From Streptosporangium carneum (lineage in GTDB: Bacteria > Actinomycetota > Actinomycetes > Streptosporangiales > Streptosporangiaceae): a stretch of 64,000 bases of DNA. Each line of letters opens with the position of its first letter. The stretch's first letter is position 1. Under the pieces are notes generated by a model that ran no database searches, was not told the DNA's origin, and was given only the letters and a program-made list of their open reading frames with translations. This document shows positions 41,433 to 50,036 of the stretch, in pieces. The stretch is from positions 372,001-436,000 of the forward strand of contig NZ_BSEV01000003.1 in assembly GCF_027922005.1 (NCBI RefSeq). The letters run 5' to 3'. The position numbers and the translations under genes are program-made.

Positions 41433-42324
41433 GGCCGCCGCCGTCCTCGACGCGGTCCTGAGCGGGCTTCCCACGGCCTCGCATCCCGGCGACGCCGTGG
41501 AGAGCCCGCTCAGAAGCGGCCCGTTGAGTGCCGCGGGAGATCCGTTCAGGGAGGCGGCGCGGCTGCTGGTCCAGCAGAGACGGCGCACCTCTCTCGCGGA
41601 CACCCTGCTGGTCCGCGTCGGTGTGTGCGGCCTCCTCGTCGTCGCGGTGCTGGCCGGGGTCGTGCTGCCGCTCGGGGACAGGCCGGTCGCCGACCTCGCA
41701 GCGGGCGTCGTGTGGTTCAACGCCATGGAGGTCGGCGCGTGGGGGGCGCTCTGGCTGACGGGGTGGGGCGCGAACTCCGTCTACCCGCTGGTCGGCGGGT
41801 ACCGGTTCCTGGCGCAGGGGATGGCCTACGAGCTCCCGCACATGTTCGCCCTGATCACGGCGGCTCTCGGGGCGGGTTCTCTGCGCGTGGGCGACGTGGT
41901 GGCGGCGCAGCGGGGGCTGTGGTTCGCCGTCTGGATGCCCGTCGCCTTCGCGGTCTATCTCGTCTCGGCCCTGGCGATGGCCTTCTGGGGGCCGATGCGC
42001 GGGCCCGTCGGCCCGGACATCGCGGGAGGAGTGCGGGCCGAGTTGTCCGGGCCCGACCGACTGCTCTTCCAGGCCGGACGCCACCTCCTGCTGGCGGTCG
42101 TCGCCGCGGCGGCCGTTCCTCTCTTCCTCGGCGGCGGGGCGGGCCCCCTGCTGCCGCCGTGGCTGTGGACGTCGCTCAAGACCGCCGCGGTGCTCGCCCT
42201 GCTGGTGTGGAGCGGGCGCGGGCTGCCCACCGTGCGGATGGACCGCTTCATGTGGCTGTCGTGGCTGGTGCTGATCCCCGCCGCGCTCGCGCAGTTGCTC
42301 GTCGTCGCGGTCGTGGTGGGGTGA
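41368..42324 (+). CDS. nuoH: Complex I subunit H-like membrane protein
   Basis: 318 residues, about eight membrane segments. NuoH landmarks include GGYRFLAQGMAYELPHMFAL (about 147-166), a loop with GPVGPDIAGGVRAELSGPDR (about 212-231) in place of the Glu-rich PFDLPEAE/SELVTGYN loop of canonical NuoH, and WTSLKTAAVLALLVW and GLPTVRMDRFMWLSWLVLIP at the end. The weakened acidic loop suggests altered quinone coupling (inference). ATG 41368 is the second of two duplicated starts; AAGAGG lies upstream. Confidence 0.85.
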   Translation: MGEATPLWAPIALLGALCALGLAAAVLDAVLSGLPTASHPGDAVESPLRSGPLSAAGDPFREAARLLVQQRRRTSLADTLLVRVGVCGLLVVAVLAGVVLPLGDRPVADLAAGVVWFNAMEVGAWGALWLTGWGANSVYPLVGGYRFLAQGMAYELPHMFALITAALGAGSLRVGDVVAAQRGLWFAVWMPVAFAVYLVSALAMAFWGPMRGPVGPDIAGGVRAELSGPDRLLFQAGRHLLLAVVAAAAVPLFLGGGAGPLLPPWLWTSLKTAAVLALLVWSGRGLPTVRMDRFMWLSWLVLIPAALAQLLVVAVVVG

Positions 42325-42905
42325 CGGGGCGGTGGCAGAGTGGTGACGGGGCGGTGACAGGACACGGCGCGGTGACGGCCCCGCCTGCCGCGTTCTGGGC
42401 TTCCGCGGCGTTCTGGGGGCTCGCCGCGGTCGCGGTCGCGTGCGGCGTCGCGGTGTTCGTCGTCGACTCCATGGCGCGGGCGACGTTCGCGCTGCTGGCG
42501 TCACTGATCGCCGTCGGCCTCTCCCTCCTGCTGATCGACCTGGAGTATCTCGGCCTCGTGGTGATCCTCATGATGATCATGGAGATGCTCGTCATGGCCG
42601 TCTTCATGATCATGTACATGATGAACCCCGCCGGGCTGATGCCCATGAAGATGGTGCACAACAACCGCGGGGCCGCGCTCATCGCGGGCACGGTCTTCGT
42701 CCTGCTCGCCTCGGGGGTGTTCCTCGTCCCGTGGCCCGAGCGCACGGGCACGACACCCGCGGATCCCGCCCACGCGCTCGGCCTGTCGATCATGGGGCCG
42801 AAGATGCTCGTGATGATGATCGTCGGCGTGGCCATCCTCGCCACGATGGTCTCCACGACGGTGCTGGCGACGGACCGGGGACGCCGCCGCGGGAAGGGGC
42901 CCTGA
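42321..42905 (+). CDS. nuoJ: Complex I subunit J-like membrane protein
   Basis: 194 residues from GTG 42321, which overlaps the nuoH stop as GTGA; GTGs at 42354 and 42372 are alternatives. Five membrane segments, very Met-rich: DLEYLGLVVILMMIMEMLVM, then AVFMIMYMMNPAG, aligns with the third-helix region of NuoJ. The C-terminus is basic. Matches NuoJ in size, position and topology. Confidence 0.85.
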   Translation: MTGRWQSGDGAVTGHGAVTAPPAAFWASAAFWGLAAVAVACGVAVFVVDSMARATFALLASLIAVGLSLLLIDLEYLGLVVILMMIMEMLVMAVFMIMYMMNPAGLMPMKMVHNNRGAALIAGTVFVLLASGVFLVPWPERTGTTPADPAHALGLSIMGPKMLVMMIVGVAILATMVSTTVLATDRGRRRGKGP

Positions 42906-42906
42906 C

Positions 42907-43212
42907 ATGGGACTCCAGGCCTTCCTGCTGCTCGCGTGCGCGCTGTTCTCCGTCGGCCTGTACGGCGTGCTGTCCCAGCAGTCGATCGTCATGCTGATGA
43001 TGGGCCTCGAACTCATGATCAACGGCCTGATCGCGGCAGGCGGGGCCTTCTGGTACCACGTGGCCCCCGCGGCCGCGGACGGTCAGGTGCTCGTCCTGGT
43101 CGCCGTGACCGTCATGGCGCTGGAGATGGCCATGGGGTTCGCCGTCACGACCGCCATCTTCAGGGCCCGCGAGGTCGACATCACCGACGAGGCCGGTGAC
43201 CTGCGAGGATGA
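42907..43212 (+). CDS. nuoK: Complex I subunit K-like membrane protein
   Basis: 101 residues, three membrane segments, the normal NuoK length. Both conserved membrane glutamates are present: MLMMGLELMINGL (about 30-42) and VTVMALEMAMGFAV (about 69-82). Starts one base after the nuoJ stop and overlaps nuoL by ATGA. Confidence 0.92.
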   Translation: MGLQAFLLLACALFSVGLYGVLSQQSIVMLMMGLELMINGLIAAGGAFWYHVAPAAADGQVLVLVAVTVMALEMAMGFAVTTAIFRAREVDITDEAGDLRG

Positions 43213-45320
43213 GCGCGCTCGCGTGGCTGCTGCCGGGCCTGCCCGGCGTGACCGGCGTCCTGCTGGTGCTCGCGGGCGGCCTGAGGCGCGGCGGAACGGG
43301 CCACGGGGCGGGGCTCGGGAGGGACGGGCACGGCGGAACGAGGCCTGCGGGGACCGGTCACGTCAGAACAGGCCAGGGGGCGGGGCGCGAGGAGACCGGT
43401 CACGTCAGGACGGGCCACGGGGCGGGGCATGGGAGGAGCGGTCGTGGCGGCGGGGCTGGAGGCCTCGCCGGGAGGGCCGCCCCCGTGGGGGCCGTCGCGG
43501 TCGCGGCCGCCACCCTCGTGCTCGCCGTGCTCGCCGCGTTCACCCGCCCCGCCTCCTCGGTCCCGCTGTTCGCCGGGCTGCGGGCGGGGGTCGAGGTCGA
43601 CGGGCTCTCCGCGGTGCTGGTCGTCACCGTCTCCGCAGTCGCGCTGGCGGTGCTCGTCTTCTCCGCGGGGGACACCCGCGAGCTCTCCGCCGAGAACACC
43701 CGCGGGCCCTCCACCGGGGGCACCCGCGAGCTCCCCGCCGGGGGCACCGGGGAGGCGGGGCGCGCCCGGTGCCGGTTCTTCGGGCTGATGCTGCTGTTCA
43801 CCGCCGCCATGCTGGTCACCGTCACGGCCGTCGACCTGGCACTGCTGCTGATGGGCTGGGAGGTCATGGGCGCCATGTCGTACGCGCTGATCGGCTTCCT
43901 GTGGCGCGACGACGCCAGGGTGCGGTCGGCGGGCATCGCCTTCGTCACGACGCGCGCCGGGGACGCCGGCCTGTACGTCGCCGCGGGCTGCGCCCTGGCC
44001 GGGACCGGGTCGCTGGAGCTGGCCGGGCTCGCGGCGGGCGCGCGGCCGTGGCACGACCTGGTCGCCGCCGGGATCGTCGTCGCCGCGCTGGGCAAGTCCG
44101 CCCAGCTGCCGCTGTCGTTCTGGCTGTCGCACGCCATGGCGGGGCCGAGCCCGGTCTCGGCGCTGCTCCACTCCGCCACCATGGTCGCCGCCGGGGCCTA
44201 CCTGCTGCTCCGCGCGCAGCCGCTGCTCGCCGTGACGGGCTGGGCCGCCCAGGCCGCGGCCTGGGCCGGGGCGCTGACGGCGCTGCTGCTCGGCGCGGTC
44301 GCCCTCGCCCAGCGGGACCTGAAGCAGTTGCTGGCCGCCTCGACCTGCGCCCAGCTCGGCTTCATGGTCCTGGCGGCGGGCACGGGCGCCCTCGCGGGCG
44401 GGACCGCCCACCTGGTCGCGCACGCGGCGGTCAAGAGCCTGCTGTTCCTGGGCGCGGGGGCGTGGCTGGCGGCGCTCGGCACGAAGGACCTGCGGGAGCT
44501 TCGCGGCGCTGCGCGGCGTCACCGGCTCGTCGGGGTGACGTTCGGCGTGGGCGCCCTGGCGCTCGGCGGGGTGCCGCCGCTGTCGCTGTGGGTGACCAAG
44601 GAGTCCATCCTGTCCGTGGTCGCGGAACGGTCGCCGGCGCTGTACCTCCTGTCGCTGGTCGCGGCCCTGCTGGCCGCCGCCTACTCCGCCAAGGCGGTGA
44701 CGGCGGTGTGGCGTCCCCGGGACCCGTGGACGCGCGACGACTCGGAGCGGCGGGGAACGGGCCGGGTCGGCCGCCTGGAAGGGCTGCCGCTGCCCGTGCT
44801 GGCCCTGGCGGCCGCGACGCTCGGCGTGGTCGGGCTGCCTCCGGTCTTCGAGGCCTGGCGGCGGCTGCTGGGGGCGGGCGGGGAGCCCGGCCCCGGCGGT
44901 GACGGGCTGCTCGCCACCGGGATCACGGCGATCGCGGTCACCGTCGCCGTGCCGCTCGCCGTACGACGCCGCGCGCCCGAGGCCCCTCCCCTCCTGCGCG
45001 ACTGGCTGGGGCTCGAACGGGTCGCGGTCGCCCTGGTCTGGCGGCCCGTCATGGCGTTGGCGCGGTCGCTGGCCCGTTTCGACGACCGGGTGCTCGACGG
45101 CGTGGTGAGAAGCGTCCCGAGGGCCGGGACGGCGGCGGCCAGGCTGGCGCGGGGACGGGCCGAGGCCGGGGTCGACGGCCTCGTGCGCGACGTCGGGACG
45201 GTGACGGCCAGGCTCGCCGGGCTGGCCCGCAGGCCGCAGACGGGCCAGGTGCACACCTACTTCGCCCAGGCGGCCGTGGGGCTCCTCCTGCTGGCCGTCG
45301 TGGTCGCGCTGGCGAGGTGA
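43209..45320 (+). CDS. nuoL: Complex I subunit L-like antiporter-type protein
   Basis: 703 residues. After the first membrane segment comes an extra low-complexity Gly/Arg/His linker (about 25-85) with a DNA repeat, then the antiporter core. MGWEVMGAMSYALIGFLWRD (about 214-233) has the conserved Glu; GKSAQLPLSFWLSHAMAGPS then PVSALLHSATM (about 297-327) matches the GKSAQxPLHxWL motif. The long C-terminal part includes a segment compatible with the lateral helix. A second linker with repeated NTRG/TREL units lies near 155-180. Overlaps nuoK and nuoM by 4 bp. Confidence 0.9.
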   Translation: MSALAWLLPGLPGVTGVLLVLAGGLRRGGTGHGAGLGRDGHGGTRPAGTGHVRTGQGAGREETGHVRTGHGAGHGRSGRGGGAGGLAGRAAPVGAVAVAAATLVLAVLAAFTRPASSVPLFAGLRAGVEVDGLSAVLVVTVSAVALAVLVFSAGDTRELSAENTRGPSTGGTRELPAGGTGEAGRARCRFFGLMLLFTAAMLVTVTAVDLALLLMGWEVMGAMSYALIGFLWRDDARVRSAGIAFVTTRAGDAGLYVAAGCALAGTGSLELAGLAAGARPWHDLVAAGIVVAALGKSAQLPLSFWLSHAMAGPSPVSALLHSATMVAAGAYLLLRAQPLLAVTGWAAQAAAWAGALTALLLGAVALAQRDLKQLLAASTCAQLGFMVLAAGTGALAGGTAHLVAHAAVKSLLFLGAGAWLAALGTKDLRELRGAARRHRLVGVTFGVGALALGGVPPLSLWVTKESILSVVAERSPALYLLSLVAALLAAAYSAKAVTAVWRPRDPWTRDDSERRGTGRVGRLEGLPLPVLALAAATLGVVGLPPVFEAWRRLLGAGGEPGPGGDGLLATGITAIAVTVAVPLAVRRRAPEAPPLLRDWLGLERVAVALVWRPVMALARSLARFDDRVLDGVVRSVPRAGTAAARLARGRAEAGVDGLVRDVGTVTARLAGLARRPQTGQVHTYFAQAAVGLLLLAVVVALAR

Positions 45321-46813
45321 GCGTGCTCACTGTCGTGATCTTCCTGCCCCTGGTCGTGGCCGGGGGGCTGGCGGTCGTGCCGGGACTCGGCGACCGCGTG
45401 GTCGTCGGGGTGTGGATCGCCGCCTCCGCCGCCGACCTGCTGCTGACGGCGGTGATGTGGCTCGGGTACGGAGGCGGGATCGGCTACGAGGCGCGGGCAC
45501 GCTGGATCCCCTCCCTGGGCGCCGGGTACCACGTGGGGGTCGACGGCCTCTCGCTGCCGCTGATCGCGATGACCGCGCTGCTGTTCCTGGTGTGCGCGGT
45601 CTACTCGTCGGGGCGGACCGAGCGGGTCCGGCAGTACGCGGCGCTGTTCCTGGCGCTGCAGACCGTGTGCACCGGCCTGTTCGCCGCCCTGGACCTGCTG
45701 CTGTTCTTCGTCTTCTTCGACCTGTCGATCGTCGGCATGTACTTCGTGATCGTCGGCTGGGGGCACGGCGACCGGGCCCGCTCGGCGCTGAGGTTCTTCC
45801 TCTACACCTTCCTCGGCTCGCTGGCGCTGCTGCTGGGCTTCATCGGGCTCTACCTCGGCGGCGGGGCCCGCACCTTCGACATGGTCGACCTGACCCGCGA
45901 TCCGCCCTTCGCCGACGCCCAGGGAGTCTCGGGGCTCGTGCTGCTGGCGGTCGGCGTGGGACTGGCGATCAAGACGCCGACGGTCCCGTTCCACACCTGG
46001 CTCCCTCCGGCGCACACCGACGCGCCCGCCGCGGGATCCGCCGTCCTGGCGGGCGTCATGCTGAAGATGGGCGCCTACGGCCTCGCCAGGATCGCGATGC
46101 CGATGCTGCCCGGCGCCTGGCAGCGCCACGCCTGGGCGGTCGTCGTGGTCGGCGTGGTGAGCGTCCTGTACGGCGCGCTGGTCGCCCTGGCCCAGGAGAA
46201 CGTCAAACGGCTGGTCGCCTACACCTCGATCAACCACATGGGCTACGTCGTGCTCGCGCTGGGCGCGGCGGGCCTGACGGCGGGGGACGTCCAGGCCAGA
46301 AGGCTGGCCGTCAGCGGGGCCGTCACCCAGATGGTCAGCCACGGGCTGATCACCGGGGCGCTCTTCCTGATCACCGGGGTGCTGTGGGACCGCGCGCGCA
46401 GCTACGACCTCGGCCGGTTCGGCGGGATCGCCGCGGTCGCGCCGGTCCTCACCGGGCTGACGGCGGTGGCGGCGTTCGCCTCCCTCGGCCTGCCGGGGCT
46501 GTCCGGTTTCATCGCCGAGTTCCAGATCCTCGCCGGGGTCGTCGGCGTCGGACTGCCCGGCTCCGTGATCGCGGGCGTGCTCTCCGTCTGCGGCATCCTC
46601 ATCACCGCCGCGCTGCTGCTGCGGATGCTGCACAGGGTGTTCCTCGGCGGCCCCGGGGAGCTGACGCCCCGCGTTCTCGACGTGCGCCCGCGCGAGCTGG
46701 CCGCGATCGCGCCGCTCCTCGCCCTGTCGGCGGCCGTCGGCGTCGCGCCCCGGTGGCTGCTGGACCTCGTCGAACCGGCCGCCGCCGCGATCGTGTCGCT
46801 GGTGAGCCGGTGA
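45317..46813 (+). CDS. nuoM: Complex I subunit M-like antiporter-type protein
   Basis: 498 residues, about 14 membrane segments. LAIKTPTVPFHTWLPPAHTD (about 217-236) and AGSAVLAGVMLKMGAYGLAR (about 240-259) match NuoM. The canonical Glu in the fifth helix (FWE in E. coli) is Asp here (FFDLSIVGMYF, about 134). GTG 45317 overlaps the nuoL stop as GTGA. Confidence 0.93.
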   Translation: MSVLTVVIFLPLVVAGGLAVVPGLGDRVVVGVWIAASAADLLLTAVMWLGYGGGIGYEARARWIPSLGAGYHVGVDGLSLPLIAMTALLFLVCAVYSSGRTERVRQYAALFLALQTVCTGLFAALDLLLFFVFFDLSIVGMYFVIVGWGHGDRARSALRFFLYTFLGSLALLLGFIGLYLGGGARTFDMVDLTRDPPFADAQGVSGLVLLAVGVGLAIKTPTVPFHTWLPPAHTDAPAAGSAVLAGVMLKMGAYGLARIAMPMLPGAWQRHAWAVVVVGVVSVLYGALVALAQENVKRLVAYTSINHMGYVVLALGAAGLTAGDVQARRLAVSGAVTQMVSHGLITGALFLITGVLWDRARSYDLGRFGGIAAVAPVLTGLTAVAAFASLGLPGLSGFIAEFQILAGVVGVGLPGSVIAGVLSVCGILITAALLLRMLHRVFLGGPGELTPRVLDVRPRELAAIAPLLALSAAVGVAPRWLLDLVEPAAAAIVSLVSR

Positions 46814-48333
46814 ACGGCATGCGGGACGACCCGCTTGACCTGCTGCCCGAGCTGTTCCTGCTCGGCGGGGCGGTCCTGGGGCTTCTGGCCTGCGCGTTCC
46901 TGCCGCGTGGGCGCGGACGGCCGGTGGCGTGGATCTGCGCCCTGGGCCTGGCGGGCGGGCTGGCCGCCGCCTCGGTCGCGGCGGCCGGGCCCGGCGGGAC
47001 GGTCTTCGCCTCCTACGCCCTCGACCCGCTCACCCACGTCACCCGGGTCGCGGTCGCGGCGGCGACCCTGGTCGTGGTGGTCCTGGCGGCCGGCGGGACG
47101 GCGGGTGGGAGGTCGGGCGGGGCGGGCGGGCGGCGGCTCGAGGCCGAGGTTCACGTCCTGCTGCTGCTGGCCGCCCTGGGCACGATCGTCATGGCGGGTG
47201 CCGAGGACCTGCTGGTCTTCGTCGCCGCCTACCTGCTGGCGAGCGTTCCCGGCTACGCGCTGGCCGGGCTGGGCGAGGACTCGGCGGGCACGGAGGCGGC
47301 GCTCAAGTACTACCTGATGGGCGCCTTCCTCGGCGTCCTGACGCTGACCGGGGTGACGCTGCTGTACGGCCTGGCCGGGACGACCGCCTACGGAGGGCTC
47401 GGCGGGCGGCTCCCCTCCGCCCCCTCGGCGGCGGTCGCCTGCGCCCTGGTCACGCTGCTCGCCGGGGTGCTGTTCAAGGCCGGAGGCGTGCCCGGCCACT
47501 TCTGGGTCCCGGACGTGACCGAGGGCGCTCCGGCGGCCGTGGCCGCGTTCGTCACGACGGTTCCCAAGATCGGTGCGTTCGCCGCGCTGTTCCGCATGGC
47601 GGGCGGGTTCTTCACGGCCTCGACGGCCGACTGGCGGCTCCTGCTGGCCCTGGTGTCCGTCGCGACGATGACGCTCGGCAACCTCGCCGCGTTCTTCCAG
47701 GACAACGTGCGCAGGCTGCTGGCCTACTCGACGATCAGCCAGGCCGGGTATCTCCTGCTGCCCGTCGTCGTGGCGGGTCGCGGAGACCTCGCCGAGCCCG
47801 CGCTGCTGTTCTACCTCGGCGCGTACGCCGTGACGAACCTGGGGGCCTTCGCGGTGGTCGTCGCCGTGGGAGGCGACCGCCTCCGCGACCACACCGGCCT
47901 GGCCGGGCGCTCCCCGTGGCTGGCCTGCGCCCTGGCCGTCTGCCTGCTCGGACTGGTCGGCACCCCGCCGACCGCCGTCTTCTTCGGCAAGCTGACGGCC
48001 TTCGCCGCCGCGTGGAGCGGCGGCTACGCGTGGCTCGCCGTGGTCGCGGCGGCGAACACCGTCGCCAGCGTCTTCTACTACCTCCGGTGGATCGTCCCGG
48101 TGTTCCGTCCGGGAGAGACGGTCGTCGCCGCGCCGCCCGGCGACGCCGTGCCGAGTGAGGGCGCCGCCTCACCGGGTGTCGCCGTCCCGCGTGAGGGCGT
48201 CCCTTCGCCCGGCGGCGTCGCGGCGCGGAAGGGCCTCGCGCGGGGCGCGGTCGCAGTGGCCTGCGTCGCGGCCGCGGCCTCGGTCGCCCTGGGCCTCGCG
48301 AGCGGCGTGGCGCTCACCCTCGGCGGGCCGTAG
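46810..48333 (+). CDS. nuoN: Complex I subunit N-like antiporter-type protein
   Basis: 507 residues, about 14 membrane segments. FKAGGVPGHFWVPDVTEGAP (about 225-244) and RRLLAYSTISQAGYLLLPV (about 301-319) match NuoN; ALKYYLMGAFLG keeps the next Lys. The helix that normally carries the conserved Glu reads DLLVFVAAYLLASVPGYALA (about 133-152) with no acidic residue in that place. A Pro/Ser/Gly-rich repeat linker occurs near 440-475. GTG 46810 overlaps the nuoM stop (GTGA); ATG 46819 is an alternative. Last gene of the operon. Confidence 0.9.
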   Translation: MNGMRDDPLDLLPELFLLGGAVLGLLACAFLPRGRGRPVAWICALGLAGGLAAASVAAAGPGGTVFASYALDPLTHVTRVAVAAATLVVVVLAAGGTAGGRSGGAGGRRLEAEVHVLLLLAALGTIVMAGAEDLLVFVAAYLLASVPGYALAGLGEDSAGTEAALKYYLMGAFLGVLTLTGVTLLYGLAGTTAYGGLGGRLPSAPSAAVACALVTLLAGVLFKAGGVPGHFWVPDVTEGAPAAVAAFVTTVPKIGAFAALFRMAGGFFTASTADWRLLLALVSVATMTLGNLAAFFQDNVRRLLAYSTISQAGYLLLPVVVAGRGDLAEPALLFYLGAYAVTNLGAFAVVVAVGGDRLRDHTGLAGRSPWLACALAVCLLGLVGTPPTAVFFGKLTAFAAAWSGGYAWLAVVAAANTVASVFYYLRWIVPVFRPGETVVAAPPGDAVPSEGAASPGVAVPREGVPSPGGVAARKGLARGAVAVACVAAAASVALGLASGVALTLGGP

Positions 48334-48420
48334 CGACGCGCGGCCGCTCCCGCCACCGCGACCGCTCCCGCCACCACTCCCGCCACCGCGACCGCGCTCG
48401 ACGCCGTGACCTCCCCGACA

Positions 48421-48438
48421 CGGGTGAGATCTCACCCG
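48421..48438. promoter_or_regulatory. Palindrome CGGGTGAGATCTCACCCG
   Basis: Perfect 18-bp palindrome between the convergent nuoN and marR ends. It may be a terminator hairpin (stem CGGGTGA, loop GATC). It also shares the half-site GGTGAGAT with the MarR operator at 49052-49065. Confidence 0.5.
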
Positions 48439-48526
48439 TTCCTCGGTGGTCGCGCGTCTCCGGGGGATTCGTCGTCCAGAGCACGGGCGCGGCGAGCGTG
48501 AGTCGGAGTCCTCGGTCAGTCCACGG

Positions 48527-49024
48527 TCAGTCCACGGTGTCGCCGAGAGACTCCAGGAGGCTCCTGAGCTCGTCGGCGAGAGCGTCGCGCCGGGCCGGCG
48601 TCAGCGCGGCGAGCAGCCGGTTCTCGGTGTCGACGTGGTCGGGAAGCGCCCGGTCGATGAGCGCGCGGCCCTCATCGGTGAGGGCGACGTGCACCACGCG
48701 GCCGTCCGTCTCGCTGGGGGTGCGCGTCACCAGGCCACGGGCCTGGAGGCGGTCCAGGCGCTGGGTGACGGCCCCCGAGGTGACCATCGAGGCGCGCATC
48801 AGCTCGGCGGGCGTCAGGGAGTGCCGGGGGCCGCTGCGGCGCAGGGTGGCCAGGACGTCGAACGACGCGGCGTCGAGGTCGTGCGCGCTGAACGTCTGAC
48901 GCAGCTCCGCGCCGATCAGCCGCGAGAGCCTCGACAGGCGGCCGATCACCGCCATCGGCGAGACGTCCAGATCGGGGCGCTGCGCGGCCCACTGCTCCAG
49001 CACCCGGTCGACGTGATCTGCCAT
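48527..49024 (-). CDS. MarR-family regulator
   Basis: 165 residues. Winged helix with SLTPAELMRASMVTSGAVTQ then RLDRLQARGLVTR (about 69-101) and wing SETDGRVVHVALTDEGR, plus N- and C-terminal dimerisation helices. ATG 49024 lies 6 nt after TAGGCT (49036-49031) without a ribosome binding site, so leaderless translation is likely. Divergent from the EamA transporter, with a shared palindromic operator between. Confidence 0.92.
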   Translation of the reverse strand: MADHVDRVLEQWAAQRPDLDVSPMAVIGRLSRLSRLIGAELRQTFSAHDLDAASFDVLATLRRSGPRHSLTPAELMRASMVTSGAVTQRLDRLQARGLVTRTPSETDGRVVHVALTDEGRALIDRALPDHVDTENRLLAALTPARRDALADELRSLLESLGDTVD

Positions 49025-49044
49025 CGCCCCAGCCTAGCCGATTC

Positions 49045-49108
49045 CTTAGTGGTGAGATATCTCACTCCAAAATCCCTTAGCGGTGAGATACATTGCCTTA
49101 GTGCTAAG
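49045..49108. promoter_or_regulatory. Shared MarR operator region
   Basis: Perfect palindrome GTGAGATATCTCAC (49052-49065), a second half-site GGTGAGATA (49082-49090) and three CTTAG elements. CCTTAG[T/C]GGTGAGATA repeats at about 31-bp spacing. TACATT (49089-49094) is the -10 of the transporter gene, so binding would block both promoters. Confidence 0.7.
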
Positions 49109-50036
49109 TAAACGAAGCGGAATCCTCGCGGTGACCGCGCTGGCGCCCGCCGTATGGGGGACCACCTATCTCGTCACCACGGAACTGCTGCCCCCGGGCC
49201 GCACGCTCCTGGCCGCGACGGTGCGCGCCCTCCCGGCGGGCCTCCTGCTGCTCCTCCTCACCCGCCGCCTGCCGCACGGGGTGTGGTGGTGGCGCGCGCC
49301 GGTGCTCGGCGTCCTGAACATCGGGGCGTTCTTCGCGCTGCTGTTCGTCGCCGCCTACCGGCTGCCCGGCGGGGTGGCCGCGACCGCCGGGGCGATCCAG
49401 CCCCTCCTGGTCGCCGTCCTCGCGTCCGGTCTGCTCGGCGAGCGCCTGTCCCCGCGCGTCGCGATCGCCGCGGTCGCGGGTGTGGCGGGCGTCAGCCTGC
49501 TCGTCCTGCGAGCCGACGCGCGGCTGGACGCCCTCGGCGTCGCCGCCGCGGTGGGCGGCGCGGCCGTCATGGCCACCGGGGTCGTCCTCAGCAAACGGTG
49601 GCCCTCGCCCGCTCCCCTGCTCGCGACCACCGGCTGGCAGCTCGTCGCGGGCGGCCTGCTGCTGCTGCCGGTCGCGCTCGTCGTCGAGGGGCCGCCGCCC
49701 GCGACGCTGAGCCTCGCGAACGTGGCCGGTTACGGCTATCTCACGATCATCGGATCCGCCCTCGCCTACACCCTCTGGTTCCGGGGCATCCGAGAGCTCT
49801 CCCCCACCGGCGTCGCCTTCCTCGGCCTGCTCAGCCCGCTGGTCGCCACCGCACTGGGCTGGCTCCTCCTCGGCCAGGAGCTCACCGCGGCGCAGATCCT
49901 GGGCGCGCTCGTCGTCCTCACCTCCCTCGTGGTGGCGCAGACCCGGGGCGCGCGCGGACGTAGCGCGCACGCCACTGCGGCAGGCAGTCGCGAAGATAGA
50001 GCGCGAAGGGAATCCACCAGATCAGGTCGTTGGTGA
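49101..50036 (+). CDS. EamA/DMT-family transporter
   Basis: 311 residues from GTG 49101, ten membrane segments in two EamA repeats. First repeat APAVWGTTYLVTTELLPPGR (about 14-33) with GGVAATAGAIQPLLVAVLAS; second with SALAYTLWFRGIRELSPTGV and FLGLLSPLVATALGWLLLGQ. The GTG is 6 nt after the -10 TACATT, so leaderless; GTG 49083 would place the operator inside the gene. Probably a MarR-controlled exporter of a metabolite or drug. The 3' end overlaps the next, convergent gene by 119 bp. Confidence 0.88.
   Translation: MLSKRSGILAVTALAPAVWGTTYLVTTELLPPGRTLLAATVRALPAGLLLLLLTRRLPHGVWWWRAPVLGVLNIGAFFALLFVAAYRLPGGVAATAGAIQPLLVAVLASGLLGERLSPRVAIAAVAGVAGVSLLVLRADARLDALGVAAAVGGAAVMATGVVLSKRWPSPAPLLATTGWQLVAGGLLLLPVALVVEGPPPATLSLANVAGYGYLTIIGSALAYTLWFRGIRELSPTGVAFLGLLSPLVATALGWLLLGQELTAAQILGALVVLTSLVVAQTRGARGRSAHATAAGSREDRARRESTRSGRW

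Noticed and set aside
41388..42905. 505-residue ORF overlapping nuoH and nuoJ
   Set aside because: Only the last 194 codons carry the NuoJ segments; the upstream part is an alternate-frame shadow of nuoH.
45412..46809. Extension of the nuoN frame far upstream inside nuoM
   Set aside because: The extra 466 codons are an Arg/Gly/Pro-rich shadow of nuoM. The GTGA overlap at 46810 gives a natural start.
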